From assembly GCF_016808095.1 (NCBI RefSeq), contig NC_068971.1:29905631-29969630 (forward strand): DNA of 64,000 bases. The letters run 5' to 3'. Shown one piece after another: positions 45,550-57,195 of the stretch (the first letter of the stretch is position 1; each line of letters opens with the position of its first letter). The notes beneath the pieces were generated by a model. The model saw nothing but the letters and a program-made list of their open reading frames with translations, was not told the origin of the DNA and did not search any database. The stretch is from Vigna angularis (Eukaryota > Streptophyta > Magnoliopsida > Fabales > Fabaceae). The position numbers and the translations under genes are program-made.

Positions 45550-46872
45550 TGTAAGATCCTAAAAATTATAATAGTTAGGAAATATATATTCAAAGTGGTT
45601 TATTGTTTTTATTTTATTTAAAAAGATATAAAAATGGTTATTATAATATAAACAAGTTATATGTGAGGGTTATAATTTAAACAAACTTATTAAAAATATA
45701 TTAGATTTACTATGTGTGTGATTTTTTTATATACAAGAGATTTAAAGAGATTTTCTATGAAATAGAAATAAAAAAGTATGAAAGATATATTTAATATTTT
45801 TTTGTTATTAGAAGGATCACCTAAAATCTCTTTAGAGTATCTAGGGTTTTAAGGGAGAGACTGAAGTCCATAAATATATGTACTAAACAAGTGAGTAAGT
45901 GTTACACTTGGACGAGAAAAAATGTGATTGAGTATATTTGAAGGAAAAGTAAGAGTACGATTCAAACATGGAAAGAAAGTTAAAGGTTGAGTTTCGAAGA
46001 GGAAGAAGGAAGAAGTGAACAAAAACATATAGGGGAGCTTACATTTTTGTGTTCTTGCTTTCTTGTATGCATATGTTTTGAAGAGCAAGATTTGATGAGT
46101 ACTTTCAATTCGTTGTTTAAAGCTATGAGGATGAGAGTTTGTGAAATTGCATGAGTATATTTGGGATAAATGGGTTAAAAGGATGGGTTTTCTTAAGACA
46201 TATATTTTGAAAAGTTTCTATGTGTTTCATCATAGTACGGGAGACTTCTCAGAAGAGCTTTGAGTTCCATTAGACGGGAAGATTTCTCATAAGAGTGTTT
46301 TGTTCCGCCATAGCTAGGGACATGTGAGGGCAATGTGTTGCACTTGTGAGCGGGGAGGCTACCCTTTGATGGTGTTTTGTACCATAAAAAACCGGGAGGC
46401 TACCCATTAGGCGGTTGTTTTACTTTTGGTCAGGGAGGCAGTCCTTTGAAGGTGTTGTGTGTGCATCTGCATGAAAAGAATTTATTTATTTACTTATTAT
46501 ATATTTTTTTATTAGTTTATTAAAGGAAAAGATTATTGGAAAAGTTTTATTTTTTAAAAAAAGTTTTGGTTTACATTAAGCTCACCCATTTTTATTTGGT
46601 TATTTTCCATCTACAATGATCGTTTTATATGGAAACAAATGATAGTACATGTATTGAGGAAGACACATAGTGCTAGGAGGATGGTTAATATCATAAGACG
46701 TTTAGGGTGATCTTTTAGTCTTAGATTTTTCCCTTTTTAATAAACTTTAAACTTTGTGTTTGTAAACCAATTTTTTATCAAGATTTTCAATAAAAAAGGA
46801 ATGAGATTTTATTTTAAGTATTTAATTTATGTTAATTATAGATTGTAGTAAATGAAAAATTAGTGTGTTATA
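45550..46872 (-). mobile_element. Minus-strand TGTAAC-family LTR
   Basis: The plus-strand left end TGTAAGATCC is the reverse complement of the family 3' end (GGATCTTACA; compare 35420 and 8998). The right end TTAGTGTGTTATA is a decayed TGTAACACCC start. The conserved ATGATCGTTTTATAT block at 46618 is the reverse complement of the block at 44235. It contains GGGAGGCTACCC-type repeats at 46230-46450. No target duplication was recognised. Confidence 0.65.
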
Positions 46873-48069
46873 GTGTAACTTAACCATTTATGCAATTCCT
46901 TTTTTTTAAATACCTTATTTTAGTTTAAAAATAGTCATAAGATGGATAAAATTGAACAATCCTAGCCAAATCAATTCAATCCCACAAACAATAAGACTAG
47001 AACAACAATGGTCCAAGTAGATAAACTCACAATTCAATCTCATCATTATGCTCAAACAATTTATCAATAAAATTCAACATATGACAGATCAATTGATACC
47101 ATGGAATTTACAAACACTTCACATTGGTCATCACATATTAGTTCCCAATCAAACAAAATCAAAATTACACAATCACATCATTTCAATTGAAACCAATACA
47201 CAAGTTAACACAAATATGAGCAAGTATAAAATTAGTACTAGTTTCTCTTACTTAGATAGACACTCCTAGACTTAGGTGTTTTCCACACACTCTACCTCAC
47301 ATAGGTTGCTCTACTTGGACATAGAAAGTTTTAGTCAATTATCAGAACACATCCTAACAATTCTAACCAAACAAAGATTCATCTTAAGTCCTTAAACGCC
47401 ACATGTAAGTCAAAAATTCCCCATATGTAACATATTTCTTAAAGGACCAAAAAGAAGTGTAAAAAATTAACTTACTATGTTCAAGATTATTATCAGGTAG
47501 GGTTGTAGACCTTGACGCCAAAACTCCTATGATGTACTCTGATTTTTAAACAGATGAAAGATGAAGTCTAAGATCTAGAGAGAAGACAAAGAAATAATTT
47601 AGAAAAAAAGGTTAGACAAAGAGCGGTTCTTATGAAATGAAATTCTACTAATAAAAAATCTATTTATAATCGAAATATTTATGAAAAAAATAATCTAGCA
47701 TCACTATTAAAATAACTATTGTTCTTAAATCATTTTCTAAATTCCTAAATGATCAATAACTTTTACAACTTCAATAAAGTTTATTTATTTTATTTTAAGT
47801 ACCTAATATTTTCTTTCAACATTATTTATATCATATAACTAACATTTTTATTTCAGTCTATATTACTTGAATTAAGTTAAAATGTTTGTGACCTTATCTA
47901 AAATACTATTGAATTATATATACATCAAATCCCTAATGTTATCTACACTAATAATATATATTACTATATAATTACAAACATATTGATCCTAATAAAAAGA
48001 GTTTTAAAAAGTAAACTAAAACTATTTCATAGTTAACATAAACAAAATATAAATAATTATATTTTCAAG
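46873..48069. other. AT-rich spacer between two LTRs
   Basis: LTR-like A/C-rich text at 46950-47520 without boundaries I can defend. No coding signal. Confidence 0.4.
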
Positions 48070-48887
48070 TGTAACATCCCAATTTAGTAATATAAAACTA
48101 CTAAAATGAACATTACATATATAATAATAGAACAAGAACTACAATTTTGTGATGAATAAAAATTCTTCACTTGGAGAACAAAAGTAACTACCTATACTGC
48201 AAGCTTCACTTCCAGCCTCTTGCTGAATCAATTGAAAAGGATGTATCCATAAGCTCACACCATTCAGGTGATCATCGCAAAAGAAAAACAACATATAAAG
48301 ACATACCACAGAAAAACAAGGGTAAGCTAGAGTATCAAAAGATTTTACATACTATTTAAAACAATGACACTATACATGCATGTTATGAATCAAACAACAC
48401 CACAATTAGTCCATTCCACTCGAAACCCTTTTTACTATCCAGATAGATGCATTAACATCGGACTCATGGGGAACCTGCACCCGTGTATGGTGGAGCAACC
48501 TAGCTCAGAAATAATAACCACATCCTCAACCACCACTAGTAATACCATACACCAAGGTTAATCCATCAAACATTTATGGCCTTAACCAGTGACCATAGAC
48601 TAGTACCTCATGCTACTCTCCACGACATAATCACCCATTTCTACATGAAATGGGGTTATTGAGAGTGTCAGGATAATTCCCCAATTCAGGAGCCCCTACT
48701 TCAATACATAACACAACATAACAAATTATAGATATTCCTCCTTGGAATTCCTTTCTCACATGATACTTGAAATCCACACCTCACACATTGCTTGAACATC
48801 ATCATCACATCACATCCATAATCACCTTCTTAACATTATTTCCATACCACATTGCATACTTATACATCATCCACCAAGAATCAAAAC

Positions 48888-49824
48888 TAGTGCCGTCAAA
48901 ATGGGTTGAAACCCGTGATCCAACCCGGCTCACCACGGGTTTGAGCCGGGTTGGGTTGGAAAAAAATGCAAATTTTTTTATGCGAGCCAATTTTGACCCG
49001 GCTCACTAAGAACCCGGCTCACACGGGTTGAACCCGTGGTGGGTCGAGTTGGCTTACCAACCCACCTATTTTTTTAATTAAATTAAATTAATTAAATTAA
49101 TTATTCAAATCCTATTTTTTTATTGAAATCAAATTAATTAAATTAATTATTCAAAATGCACAACCTTTAGTTAGCAATAGAGCATTTTGCGTTGCTGTCT
49201 TTCCAAAAGTTCTCCTTCGCAAATAAAACCCTAAGATTATAGATTGGATAATATTATAGATGGAAATAAAGAAGAAGATGTTTCAAGAGAGCATAATACT
49301 GTGGATTTATCCATTCAGGACTCCAATTTAATAGATGGATAATAATATAGATTGGATTATTCGGGAATATATCATTTGTTTTATCTTGTTTTTAGACCTA
49401 TCTACAAGCATGACAATTTTATCTTGTGCTATATATTTTTGTTAACGTCTATATGTAGTTTCTTGTATGTCTCACTAAATTAAATTAGCAAAATTTTACG
49501 CTTGATAGCTTAGAATATATATAACAATATATTTCTTTTGTTTCATTTTCTTTTATATCAATTGGTTCAATTATTACTGTTTCAATTTGATCGATCAAAG
49601 TAACATGTTATAAGAATCTGAGAAGAAAAAGGTTAAAAAAAAGTTAATTAAGTGAGCTAATGAGCCAACCCGTTTAACCCACCAACTCGTGGTGGGTCGG
49701 GTCGGGTTCGAATTTTTTTGGCTCGCTAATAAATGAGCCGGGTTGGGTTGACACACTAAGTGATCAACCCGTGGTGGATTGGGTCGGGTCGGGTCGGGCC
49801 GGGTTACCCATTTTGACAACTCTA
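48888..49824. mobile_element. Non-autonomous hAT element, 8-bp target duplication
   Basis: A 937-bp element with terminal inverted repeats TAGTGCCGTCAAAATGGGT at the left and TAGAGTTGTCAAAATGGGT at the right (reverse complement). It is flanked by perfect 8-bp ATCAAAAC repeats (48880-48887 and 49825-49832). Subterminal GGGTTGAACCCGTGGTGGGT and GGGTCGGGT repeats lie at both ends, with an AT-rich core. No transposase frame. Confidence 0.9.
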
Positions 49825-49896
49825 ATCAAAACATAACTCAAACTTATCAAGATACAAGAATGAAAATAATAAAACAAAACTTGGACCAGTCGTTGA

Positions 49897-50107
49897 GCGA
49901 CCACACTCGCTGAGCGACCACACTCGCTGAGCGACCACACTCGCTGAGCGACCACACTCGCTGAGCGACCACACTCGCTGAGCGACCACACTCGCTGAGC
50001 GACCACACTCGCTGACCGACCACACTCGCTGAGCTACCACACTCGCTGACCGACCACACTCGCTGCCCGACCACACTCGCTGACCGACCACACTCGCTGA
50101 CCGACCA
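49897..50107. repeat. 17-bp minisatellite, about 12 copies
   Basis: The unit is CTGAGCGACCACACTCG. Later units vary (GACCGACC, GAGCTACC, GCCCGACC). Because 17 is not a multiple of three, all three frames stay open and read a 17-residue repeat; these frames are not genes. Diverged CGCTCAGCGACC words continue to 50280. Confidence 0.97.
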
Positions 50108-51560
50108 TAAAGACATTGTTCCCAGACCCCAACCTCTCGCTCAGCGACCCAACTCACTATGCGAATAAATAGTCAGTGGTTCAGACCCCTCAACCACTCG
50201 CTCAACGACCCAACTCGCTAGGCGAAAGGACAAACAATGGTCTAGGCATCTAACCCCTCGCTAAGCGACTCCACTCTCTCAGTAAGTCTGCATAATTCTG
50301 CACCACGAAAACTGCAAAATTATCATCCCAAACTGCCCTTGACCAATTTGATATAATTTTCCCAACTTCTAACCCTCCTAGATTGTGTTATACACTCAAT
50401 TATACTTAACCAATTGTGTCCAACTCATACCAAACTCATTTTAAACAAGTGACTACAAGATTTCAACCAAAAGCTTATAAAAGTTTAACTTAGAGACTCA
50501 AATTGAATTCTACTGTTTGTAGGACAATTTCAAGCAACTTAGGAACTTCAACAAGTCCCATAGGACTTATCAAGACTCCCCAAACTGACCATTTTCACAC
50601 AGAACCCCTAACTCAAGTTTTCATTATCCCACTTCCTCAAAAACTGGTCCTAAACAAGCTAGACATTATCTAACCACCATCACATACTCATATATCAGAT
50701 GTTCCTTCTTTTCAAGGACTTAAACAACTCACAAAGCAACTTATAACAGACTCTAAATATCTCAAATCAGTTCAACACTTCTTTCACAGTTTCAATACTT
50801 AAGACCTCCTTTTTAGACCAAAATAACATACAACCAAGAGTAATCCTTTCTTCCACAATTTAATCAACACAATTTACTTCATCAATACACAATTCAACAT
50901 CAATAACACATACAAGCAGATTTTACATGTTCTAAACCATTCATCATCACAAAATTTATCAATTAACTCATTATCACGAAAGCACAAATAAATTCTCATT
51001 TTCTCAACCTCTTCATACCCACACACATATACATTATCACTTCTTTCAACATAATCACAATTTAAAGTAAAGATTCTAGCTTCCCTTACCTCGATTCAAT
51101 AGCTCCAAAACCTCTAAACGCTCCACATATTCTTGCGGCACAAGGAACTTATAGAAAACCTACAAATCATCGATTGATGATTGAAGATCAACCTTAGAAC
51201 CACAAATGGACGAAGAATTAATGAAGAGGGATTCTTGATCCATGCAAAACAGAACCACTTTACATGATCAAGAACCCTAAACACTAAGGAAAAAGGGGTT
51301 CAACACTTACTTGCTCAATTCAACCAATTGATCGGTCAGATAGGTAGTCCTGGACTTAAGGATCGCCCAGACACCTCCTGATCATCGAACAGATGATCCA
51401 AGAGTGAGAAATTGTAGAGAGAAGTGAGAGAAAACAAAGAGAATGAGTTCTAGAGAGGTGACTGTCCGGTCGATTGTGTGTTCCTGTTTTCTGAGGTCGT
51501 CCGGTCTAACTTGACACCTGTATGTTCGTGTGACTGTCCGGTCCATACGGTACATGTAGT

Positions 51561-52012
51561 TTTAAATCATCTTAAGATCCATGGAAGATTTGGATGAATG
51601 ATTTGCATGATTATTAAAGAACATTATTAGTATATAAAAAAAATATTTTTATACGGGTTAAAAATAAATTTTTTATACAAGTTGTTAAACATGAATAAAA
51701 GTAAAGATACATAAAATTAGTATAAAGAGTCTACTTTTATAATCAATATAAAAACATTTGTTAGAAAAGAAAAGATAAATTTATATATGATAGAAACTTT
51801 TAATTTCCTATTGGAATGGTGAGTTAAGAAATGAAAGTAAGAAAATGCAAGGAGCTTTGTGGTATGAATTAGGAATATGATGGTGGAGTGGTAGATGGAG
51901 ATAAATGGTGATGGGAATGTTAAGGTAGAAATGAGTAAAGTGGTGTGGGTGTAGGGTGCATCCAAAGAAGAGAAAGGAGAAGTTGATAGGGTTCTGAAAA
52001 GGAAGGCATATG
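51561..52012. other. Spacer upstream of a promoter-like site
   Basis: AT-rich, then a purine-rich stretch (51830-51960). No gene recognised. Confidence 0.4.
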
Positions 52013-52596
52013 TATATAAGAGTCAGATCAATCCAGCACTACATTAAAAAATATTAATGAACTAAGTTCAGATTGCTTTCAGACCCTCCCTCACTTATTG
52101 CTTTCACAGCTTTGGTTAGACAATTAGGGAGACCACTCTAACTCCTTTTCCAACTACCCCATCTTCACTCAGCTTGATGGAACATCTTATGCTTTGTCTC
52201 TTCTTTCTTTCTTTTTATATGCTTTCTACACTTATTCCTCTCTCTCTCTCTCTCTCTCTCTTCTGTTTCCCCATTGAAAAGATTGGTGGGATATTTGTGG
52301 CTGATCTCAACTCCAGTTTCCCCCTATCTCCTGCTTCTTCTTCTATCCCTCATTTTTATGCTTTCTCTATCTTTTCCTTTTTCACATCTTTTCATTCAAA
52401 GCATCTCTCTACAACTTCCACCATAATCATATTAATCTATCTTTACCTCATTCTACTAACCCATTTACAATATATCTTTTCACCTATCTCTTTATAACAC
52501 TTGTCCTCATATATATAAATTATTAAAAGAAACTGACTTAACCATTTAAAGCTTTACCCCATGAAAGGCGTGAGAAACAGAACTGCAACCGATCTG
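52013..52596 (+). promoter_or_regulatory. Candidate promoter, 5' leader and short first exon
   Basis: TATATAAG at 52013-52020 is followed by a pyrimidine-rich leader with a (CT)n run (52238-52260). ATG at 52561 opens 12 codons (MKGVRNRTATDL) ending at a good donor CTG|GTATGT. This is the usual look of a plant gene 5' end, but I found no continuing exon, so it may be a non-coding transcript, a dead gene or chance. The 107-codon frame at 52174-52497 reads the pyrimidine-rich leader and is not supported. Confidence 0.25.
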
Positions 52597-53994
52597 GTAT
52601 GTATTAATTATATTTTTAATTTAATTCACAGAAGTACTTATGCTATTGGTACCAAGCCTACCATTACCAGTCTCCTTTAATTCTTCTTTTCAATTTATCT
52701 ATCCCACTATTAATTCCCTCATTTAATGTTAATTTTCCATGCAATATAATTATATATTAGATTAAATATTATTTTATAGTTTTTAAATTTTATAATGAAA
52801 TTAGATTTGTCCATATTATAATATTTTTTCTAAAATTTAAAAATTAATGATTTTTTTAAATTTAATTAAATATTATTTTAAATTTATATTTAAGTTATTT
52901 ATATGACACAATTTTAATTTCAATATTAATATCAATTTAACTTAAACAGTTAATATTTTTAGATTAAAAAATTTATATTTATTTACTTTTTAAGTTAAAG
53001 ATTAAAATATATTAAAATTTTAATAAAAACATTTTTAATTTAAATTTAAATTTAAAAATATCTTAATATTATTAACTAAATGGGATTCTAAGTTAACATT
53101 TTTGTTTTCTCTTCTCATTAGGCACGTAAAGAAAAATCATTGAGATGTACCCAATAAATCATTGAATTACTCAAAAAGGTAAAGTCGATGCAGAATACAG
53201 TGGAACATGCATATGGGTGTGTGCGTAGGATCCATTGTTATCGTTATAAAGATTTCTCACTTAAATCATTCAACAATATTTTGTACTGTTTATTAAAGCT
53301 GTCTTTAATATGATAATGACTTTTTAAATTTATTTTATTTCTTTTTAGTTTCTCAAATCCAAACCAATACAATGTCAAATTATTTATCAAACACGACCTT
53401 TGTTTTTCCTTTTCAGTTTAAGAATGGAAATTTTGATTTTTAAGTTTTGCTATGAATCCATAGTAGGAAAATCAATCCAAATTTGATTTTTAAGGATCGA
53501 ATTCAACTAATGTTTTGAAAGAATAGTTCATTTAAGTTCTATTAAAATGGTTTAATAAAAGAGCCTTTTTCAAACTTATTTTTTCTTGTAGAGTTTGATT
53601 TTTCTTTTGTTACATATAATGGCACCATGTATGTGCTTATATTATCTTTGTACTATGTTATAAATAGAATCTAAATTTTTTAAAAAAATATATGAAAAGT
53701 CGGTTGCCTAATTTATTTTGTTGTATATGGTTCTTAAATACCTAATTCTAGATTGAAAGAAAAACATGTTACATTTGGTAAATAAGTTGACATTGATTTA
53801 GTTTTGAGATTTTTTTTTTCAAAATAGAACGTTTTGGAAAAAAGTTTTGTTTCAAATACTTATATGTAATTTTTTTTTCATTTAAGATTATTAAAGCAGA
53901 TAGAATACTCTATTCATAGGTTTTATCTTATACCTGCATTACTTCATAACTCTAAAACTACGATTGATATAAGAAAATGTTTTAAAAGTATTTG

Positions 53995-54030
<36 letters not shown>

Positions 54031-54144
54031 TAAATCTTTGTATTAAATCTTGTTCTTATTAAAAAATAGTGAGGTTTATCTGAGGTGACAGAGACTAGAT
54101 CGTTGATCTCAGAATAAAATCGAAGAAATATCTATTTGTAGAAG
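52597..54144. other. AT-rich spacer
   Basis: No coding signal found. Contains an (AT)n run at about 53996-54028. Confidence 0.5.
53996..54028. repeat. (AT)n microsatellite
   Basis: About 16 AT units. Confidence 0.95.
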
Positions 54145-54147
54145 ATT

Positions 54148-55384
54148 CACTAGTGCAGTCAGAGGAAATGACATCGATTATTTTTGCTCATAGGCAGTGG
54201 TTACTGAACCGAGGCATATTCAGGCGAGGCAAAAAGTGGTAGACTCTTTGTCTCGGTTCCGAAACGAGTTACTTTGTCTCCCTCTACTGCCTCGGTTCCA
54301 GATTCTAATTTCAAACCCCCAAATTGAAAAAAAATCGAGATTGCAAAGAAAGAAGCCCAAAAATGAATTTGAAATGAAATCCCTGTCTCACGCCCTTCTT
54401 CTAGATTCCCTACGCTCCTCCCTTTCCCACGCCCTTCTTTTAACCCTCCGTCCACCGTCCTCTGCCGTTCCACTTCTTCCGCTAGACGAGTGACCAGAAT
54501 GGCTATGAAAAACATTAAAGAAGAACAAGACCCGCGCTTGGAGAGAATCTCCTCTACAATCCGAGTTATACCTGATTTTCCCAAGCCAGGAATTTTGTTT
54601 CAGGACATAACCATGTTGTTTCACAAACTCAGATAATAAAATTGGAACTCTAAAATTAGATGAATAGCTGAAACCCTAAGTCGCAAAAACAAGAACAGAA
54701 ACCCCAAATCTGAAAATGAAAAACCTAATTCTCCAATTCTCAATATCAAAAACCCTAAAATGCCAAATCGAAAAATGATTCACTCAGTTGCCGCCTTCCT
54801 CGCAACGCGCCACCGCCCGCCTTCGTCCGTCATCGCATCCCCATTTGCACCCAACACGCGTTCTTATACGAAACAGGAAACCCCTAAAACTCAAACGAAA
54901 ACAGAGGGAGAAGGAGGAGAAGGAAACTTGCGTCGCGAATCAGAATGGCCAACGTCCTCGCGCAGTCGTCTCCATCGAAGAAGTCGGAGTTGGAACCTTC
55001 ACGGAAGTGCTGCCGCTATCAGATGCGACCTCGCCGCACCTCGCCGCTATCAGATGCGACCTCGCCGCACCTCGCCTCGGTTCTGATTGTAACCTATTGA
55101 ACCTATATGCCTCGGTTCTGATTGTAACCGAGGCAGTATGTGTTTTTCAAAAAGTTTCTCAGTTTGTCAACTGATCTGCAGAGGAGCAGAGGGTACAATG
55201 ACAAAACTTTATGCTTCAGTTTCTGGCTTAACCGAGATAGTAGACATCTTGCGCTTCAGTTTCTTTTAAACCGAGGCATATAACTTCCCTAAAACTACAA
55301 AAATGCCACCGTGCTTTTATACGCTTTGGTTTTAGTAAAACTGAGGCGTATATAGCGCGTTAAAAAGACGTTTTCTTACTAGTG
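54148..55384. mobile_element. Non-autonomous CACTA element carrying a host gene fragment
   Basis: A 1237-bp element, CACTAGTGCAG ... CTTACTAGTG, flanked by the 3-bp duplication ATT (54145-54147 and 55385-55387). Subterminal TGCCTCGGTT/AACCGAGGCA motifs repeat at both ends (about 54207, 54290, 55071-55140, 55270). The interior holds an adenine phosphoribosyltransferase fragment (54499-54636) and a second GC-rich part (54780-55080) with a 31-bp tandem duplication (55012-55073). No transposase. Confidence 0.85.
54499..54636 (+). pseudogene. APT1: Adenine phosphoribosyltransferase N-terminal fragment
   Basis: A 45-codon frame contains [20 protein letters not shown] directly followed by [10 protein letters not shown], then diverges (FHKLR, stop). 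This is the N-terminal block of plant adenine phosphoribosyltransferase, which makes AMP from adenine and PRPP in purine salvage; the PDFPKPG and FQDIT stretch is highly conserved. The PRPP-binding and catalytic parts are missing, so there is no enzyme here. It lies wholly inside the CACTA element on the plus strand and is most simply a captured first exon that ends in unspliced intron. A frame of about 40 residues could match by chance, but not this well. Confidence 0.8.
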
Positions 55385-55467
55385 ATTCTCTGACGCATAA
55401 ATTAGTAAGAACATAAGAAAATATGAGTATAGAAGAGTATATGTGATTGAGTGTGTACTTCATGTAA

Positions 55468-55832
55468 GAATGCATCGTATTTATAGTCAAATGTGGATTG
55501 TTAAGATAATTAACTGATAATACCATTGTTTGATAAATTTTGCCTTAGTAATATCATTAATTAATAGATTGTTTTAATAATACCATGGATTAATAAATTA
55601 TACTCAACTTAATTAATTATTGCTATATATGTATATCAAATATCAAATTTAATGATATTTATGGCATGTTATGCTAATAATTGTATTTAGTATGGTGTAA
55701 TATTTTTATGATATTCTATAATTGTATTTATTAAGAGAATAATATGTACATATTACAATATATTATGAGAATAATTATATTAATTTAATGTTATTTCCAG
55801 CTTTGATGGAGGGGAAATACATATGCCTCATA
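55468..55832 (+). repeat. Direct repeat, copy 1
   Basis: Shares long blocks with 58208-58545 (GTATTTATAG, TTAAGATAATTA, CTTAGTAATATCATTAATT-like, AATATGTACAT, GGATGGAGG-like). Probably LTRs or segments of one element. Confidence 0.8.
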
Positions 55833-55924
55833 AGCTCAAAGCTCTACAAGGTGAGAAAATGAACCTGTAAGTGTGGTTTGGTAAAGTCGAGTTAGAGCGT
55901 GTGTATATATTTGTAAGTTTAGTT

Positions 55925-57195
55925 TTCTACCTCAGTGGCCACTTAATATCTTTCTACCTTGGCGGGTAGACATGATTTTGCTACTTTAGCGAGTAGTTTG
56001 ATAGCTTTTTATCTTGTTGAATAGTATTTTTCTACCTTGGTAGGTAGTGATAAATTTTATGTCTAAGTGGATAATACGCTTTTTCTACCTCGGTGGGTAG
56101 GGATACTTTGCTACCTAGGCGAGTAATACTTAATTCTCACCTTGGTAGGTGAAAATATTTTGCTACCTAGGTAGGTAGTACTTAATTATCACTTTAGTAG
56201 GTGGAAATATTTTGCTACCTAGGTAGGTAGTACGTAAGTTATACCTTAGTGGGTGACAATAAAGTACTACATCAGCTGGTAGTGTATAAGTTATACCTCG
56301 ATGGGTATAAAGAAAGTGTTACATCGATTGGTAGTGCATAATTTATATCTCAACGAGTATAAATAAAGTGGTACACCAAATGATAGTGCACAAGTTATAC
56401 CTCAATTTGTATAAATAAAGTGGTACATCAGTTAGTAGTACATAAGTTATACCTCGATAGGTATAAGTATTATTCTACCTTAGTGGGTAGTGCACAAGTT
56501 ATACCTTAGTGGGTGTAAATATTGTACTACCTCGATGAATATTGCACTAGTTATACCTCGATGGATGTAAACAAATTGATACTTTGACAGGTGGTGCACA
56601 AGTTATACCTCAATGGGTAGTGCACCATTTATTGTGCTACCTTAGCAGGTAATACACTAGTTATAGTGCTATTGTGGTTGGTAGTGCCCCAATTATTGTG
56701 CTACCTTGGTGGGTAGTGTATTGTTATATACTTTAGGGTTGTAATTATGCTACCTTGATGGTAGTGTACCATTTATTGTGCTACCTTGATGGGTAGTGCA
56801 CTAGTTATCATACTACCTTAGTAGGTAGTGCATCATATATTGTGGTATCTCAATGGATAATGCACTAATTATACTTAGTAGGTGTAAATTTTGTGCTACC
56901 TTGACAAGTAGTGCATGGTTATACCTTTTTGGGCTGTATTTATGCTACATCTGCAGGTAGTGCATTGTTGTATCCGTTGGGATTGTATTTCTACTACCAC
57001 GATGGGTAGTGAATTGTTAGACCTATTGGGATTGTACTTTTGCTACCTCGACGAGTAGTACGTTGTTATACCTATTAGGGTTATATTTTTACTACCTCAA
57101 TGGGTAATACATTACTATATTATGCTACCTAGGTGGATAGTTCAGTGTAATACTAGTTGGGATTGTATTTATGCTACCATAACGAGTTGTATTTA
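55925..57195 (+). repeat. 52-bp tandem array (about 24 units) with palindromic half-units
   Basis: The unit is about CTACCTCGGTGGGTAGTGCA plus CAAGTTATACCTCGATGGGT plus ATAAATAAAGTG, so it is made of two related halves of about 26 bp. From 56115 to about 56580 successive starts fall 52 bp apart. Many half-units contain near palindromes such as CTACCTAGGTAG. The 3' half of the array is less regular. Confidence 0.9.

Larger units (their letters stand above)
48070..51560 (+). mobile_element. Long TGTAACATCCC-type LTR interrupted by a hAT element
   Basis: Starts TGTAACATCCCAATTTAG and has the family block GTGATCATCGCA ... AAACAAGGGTAAGC at 48269-48327. It contains the hAT element (48888-49824), a 17-bp minisatellite (49897-50107) and a long gene-free tail. 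The end is uncertain (about 51560, near GGTCCATACGGTACA). Its start is matched by the sequence at 63441. Confidence 0.6.

Noticed and set aside
49764..50157. Overlapping minus-strand frames with a 17-residue repeat (SECGRSASVVAQRVW)
   Set aside because: They arise from a 17-bp minisatellite that keeps every frame open, and have no start context or neighbours.
52174..52497. 107-codon frame rich in Ser, Leu and Phe
   Set aside because: Reads a pyrimidine-rich, (CT)n-containing leader. It has no family motif.
54201..54624. Minus-strand frames of 127 and 78 codons
   Set aside because: Opposite strand of the CACTA cargo; the recognisable adenine phosphoribosyltransferase frame is on the plus strand.
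54499..54636. A working adenine phosphoribosyltransferase gene
   Set aside because: Only the first 40 or so codons are present inside a transposon; the PRPP-binding part is absent.
49897..57195. Regular repeats that could recall a CRISPR array
   Set aside because: The units are contiguous without unique spacers, lie inside plant LTR-type DNA, and no cas-like gene is near.
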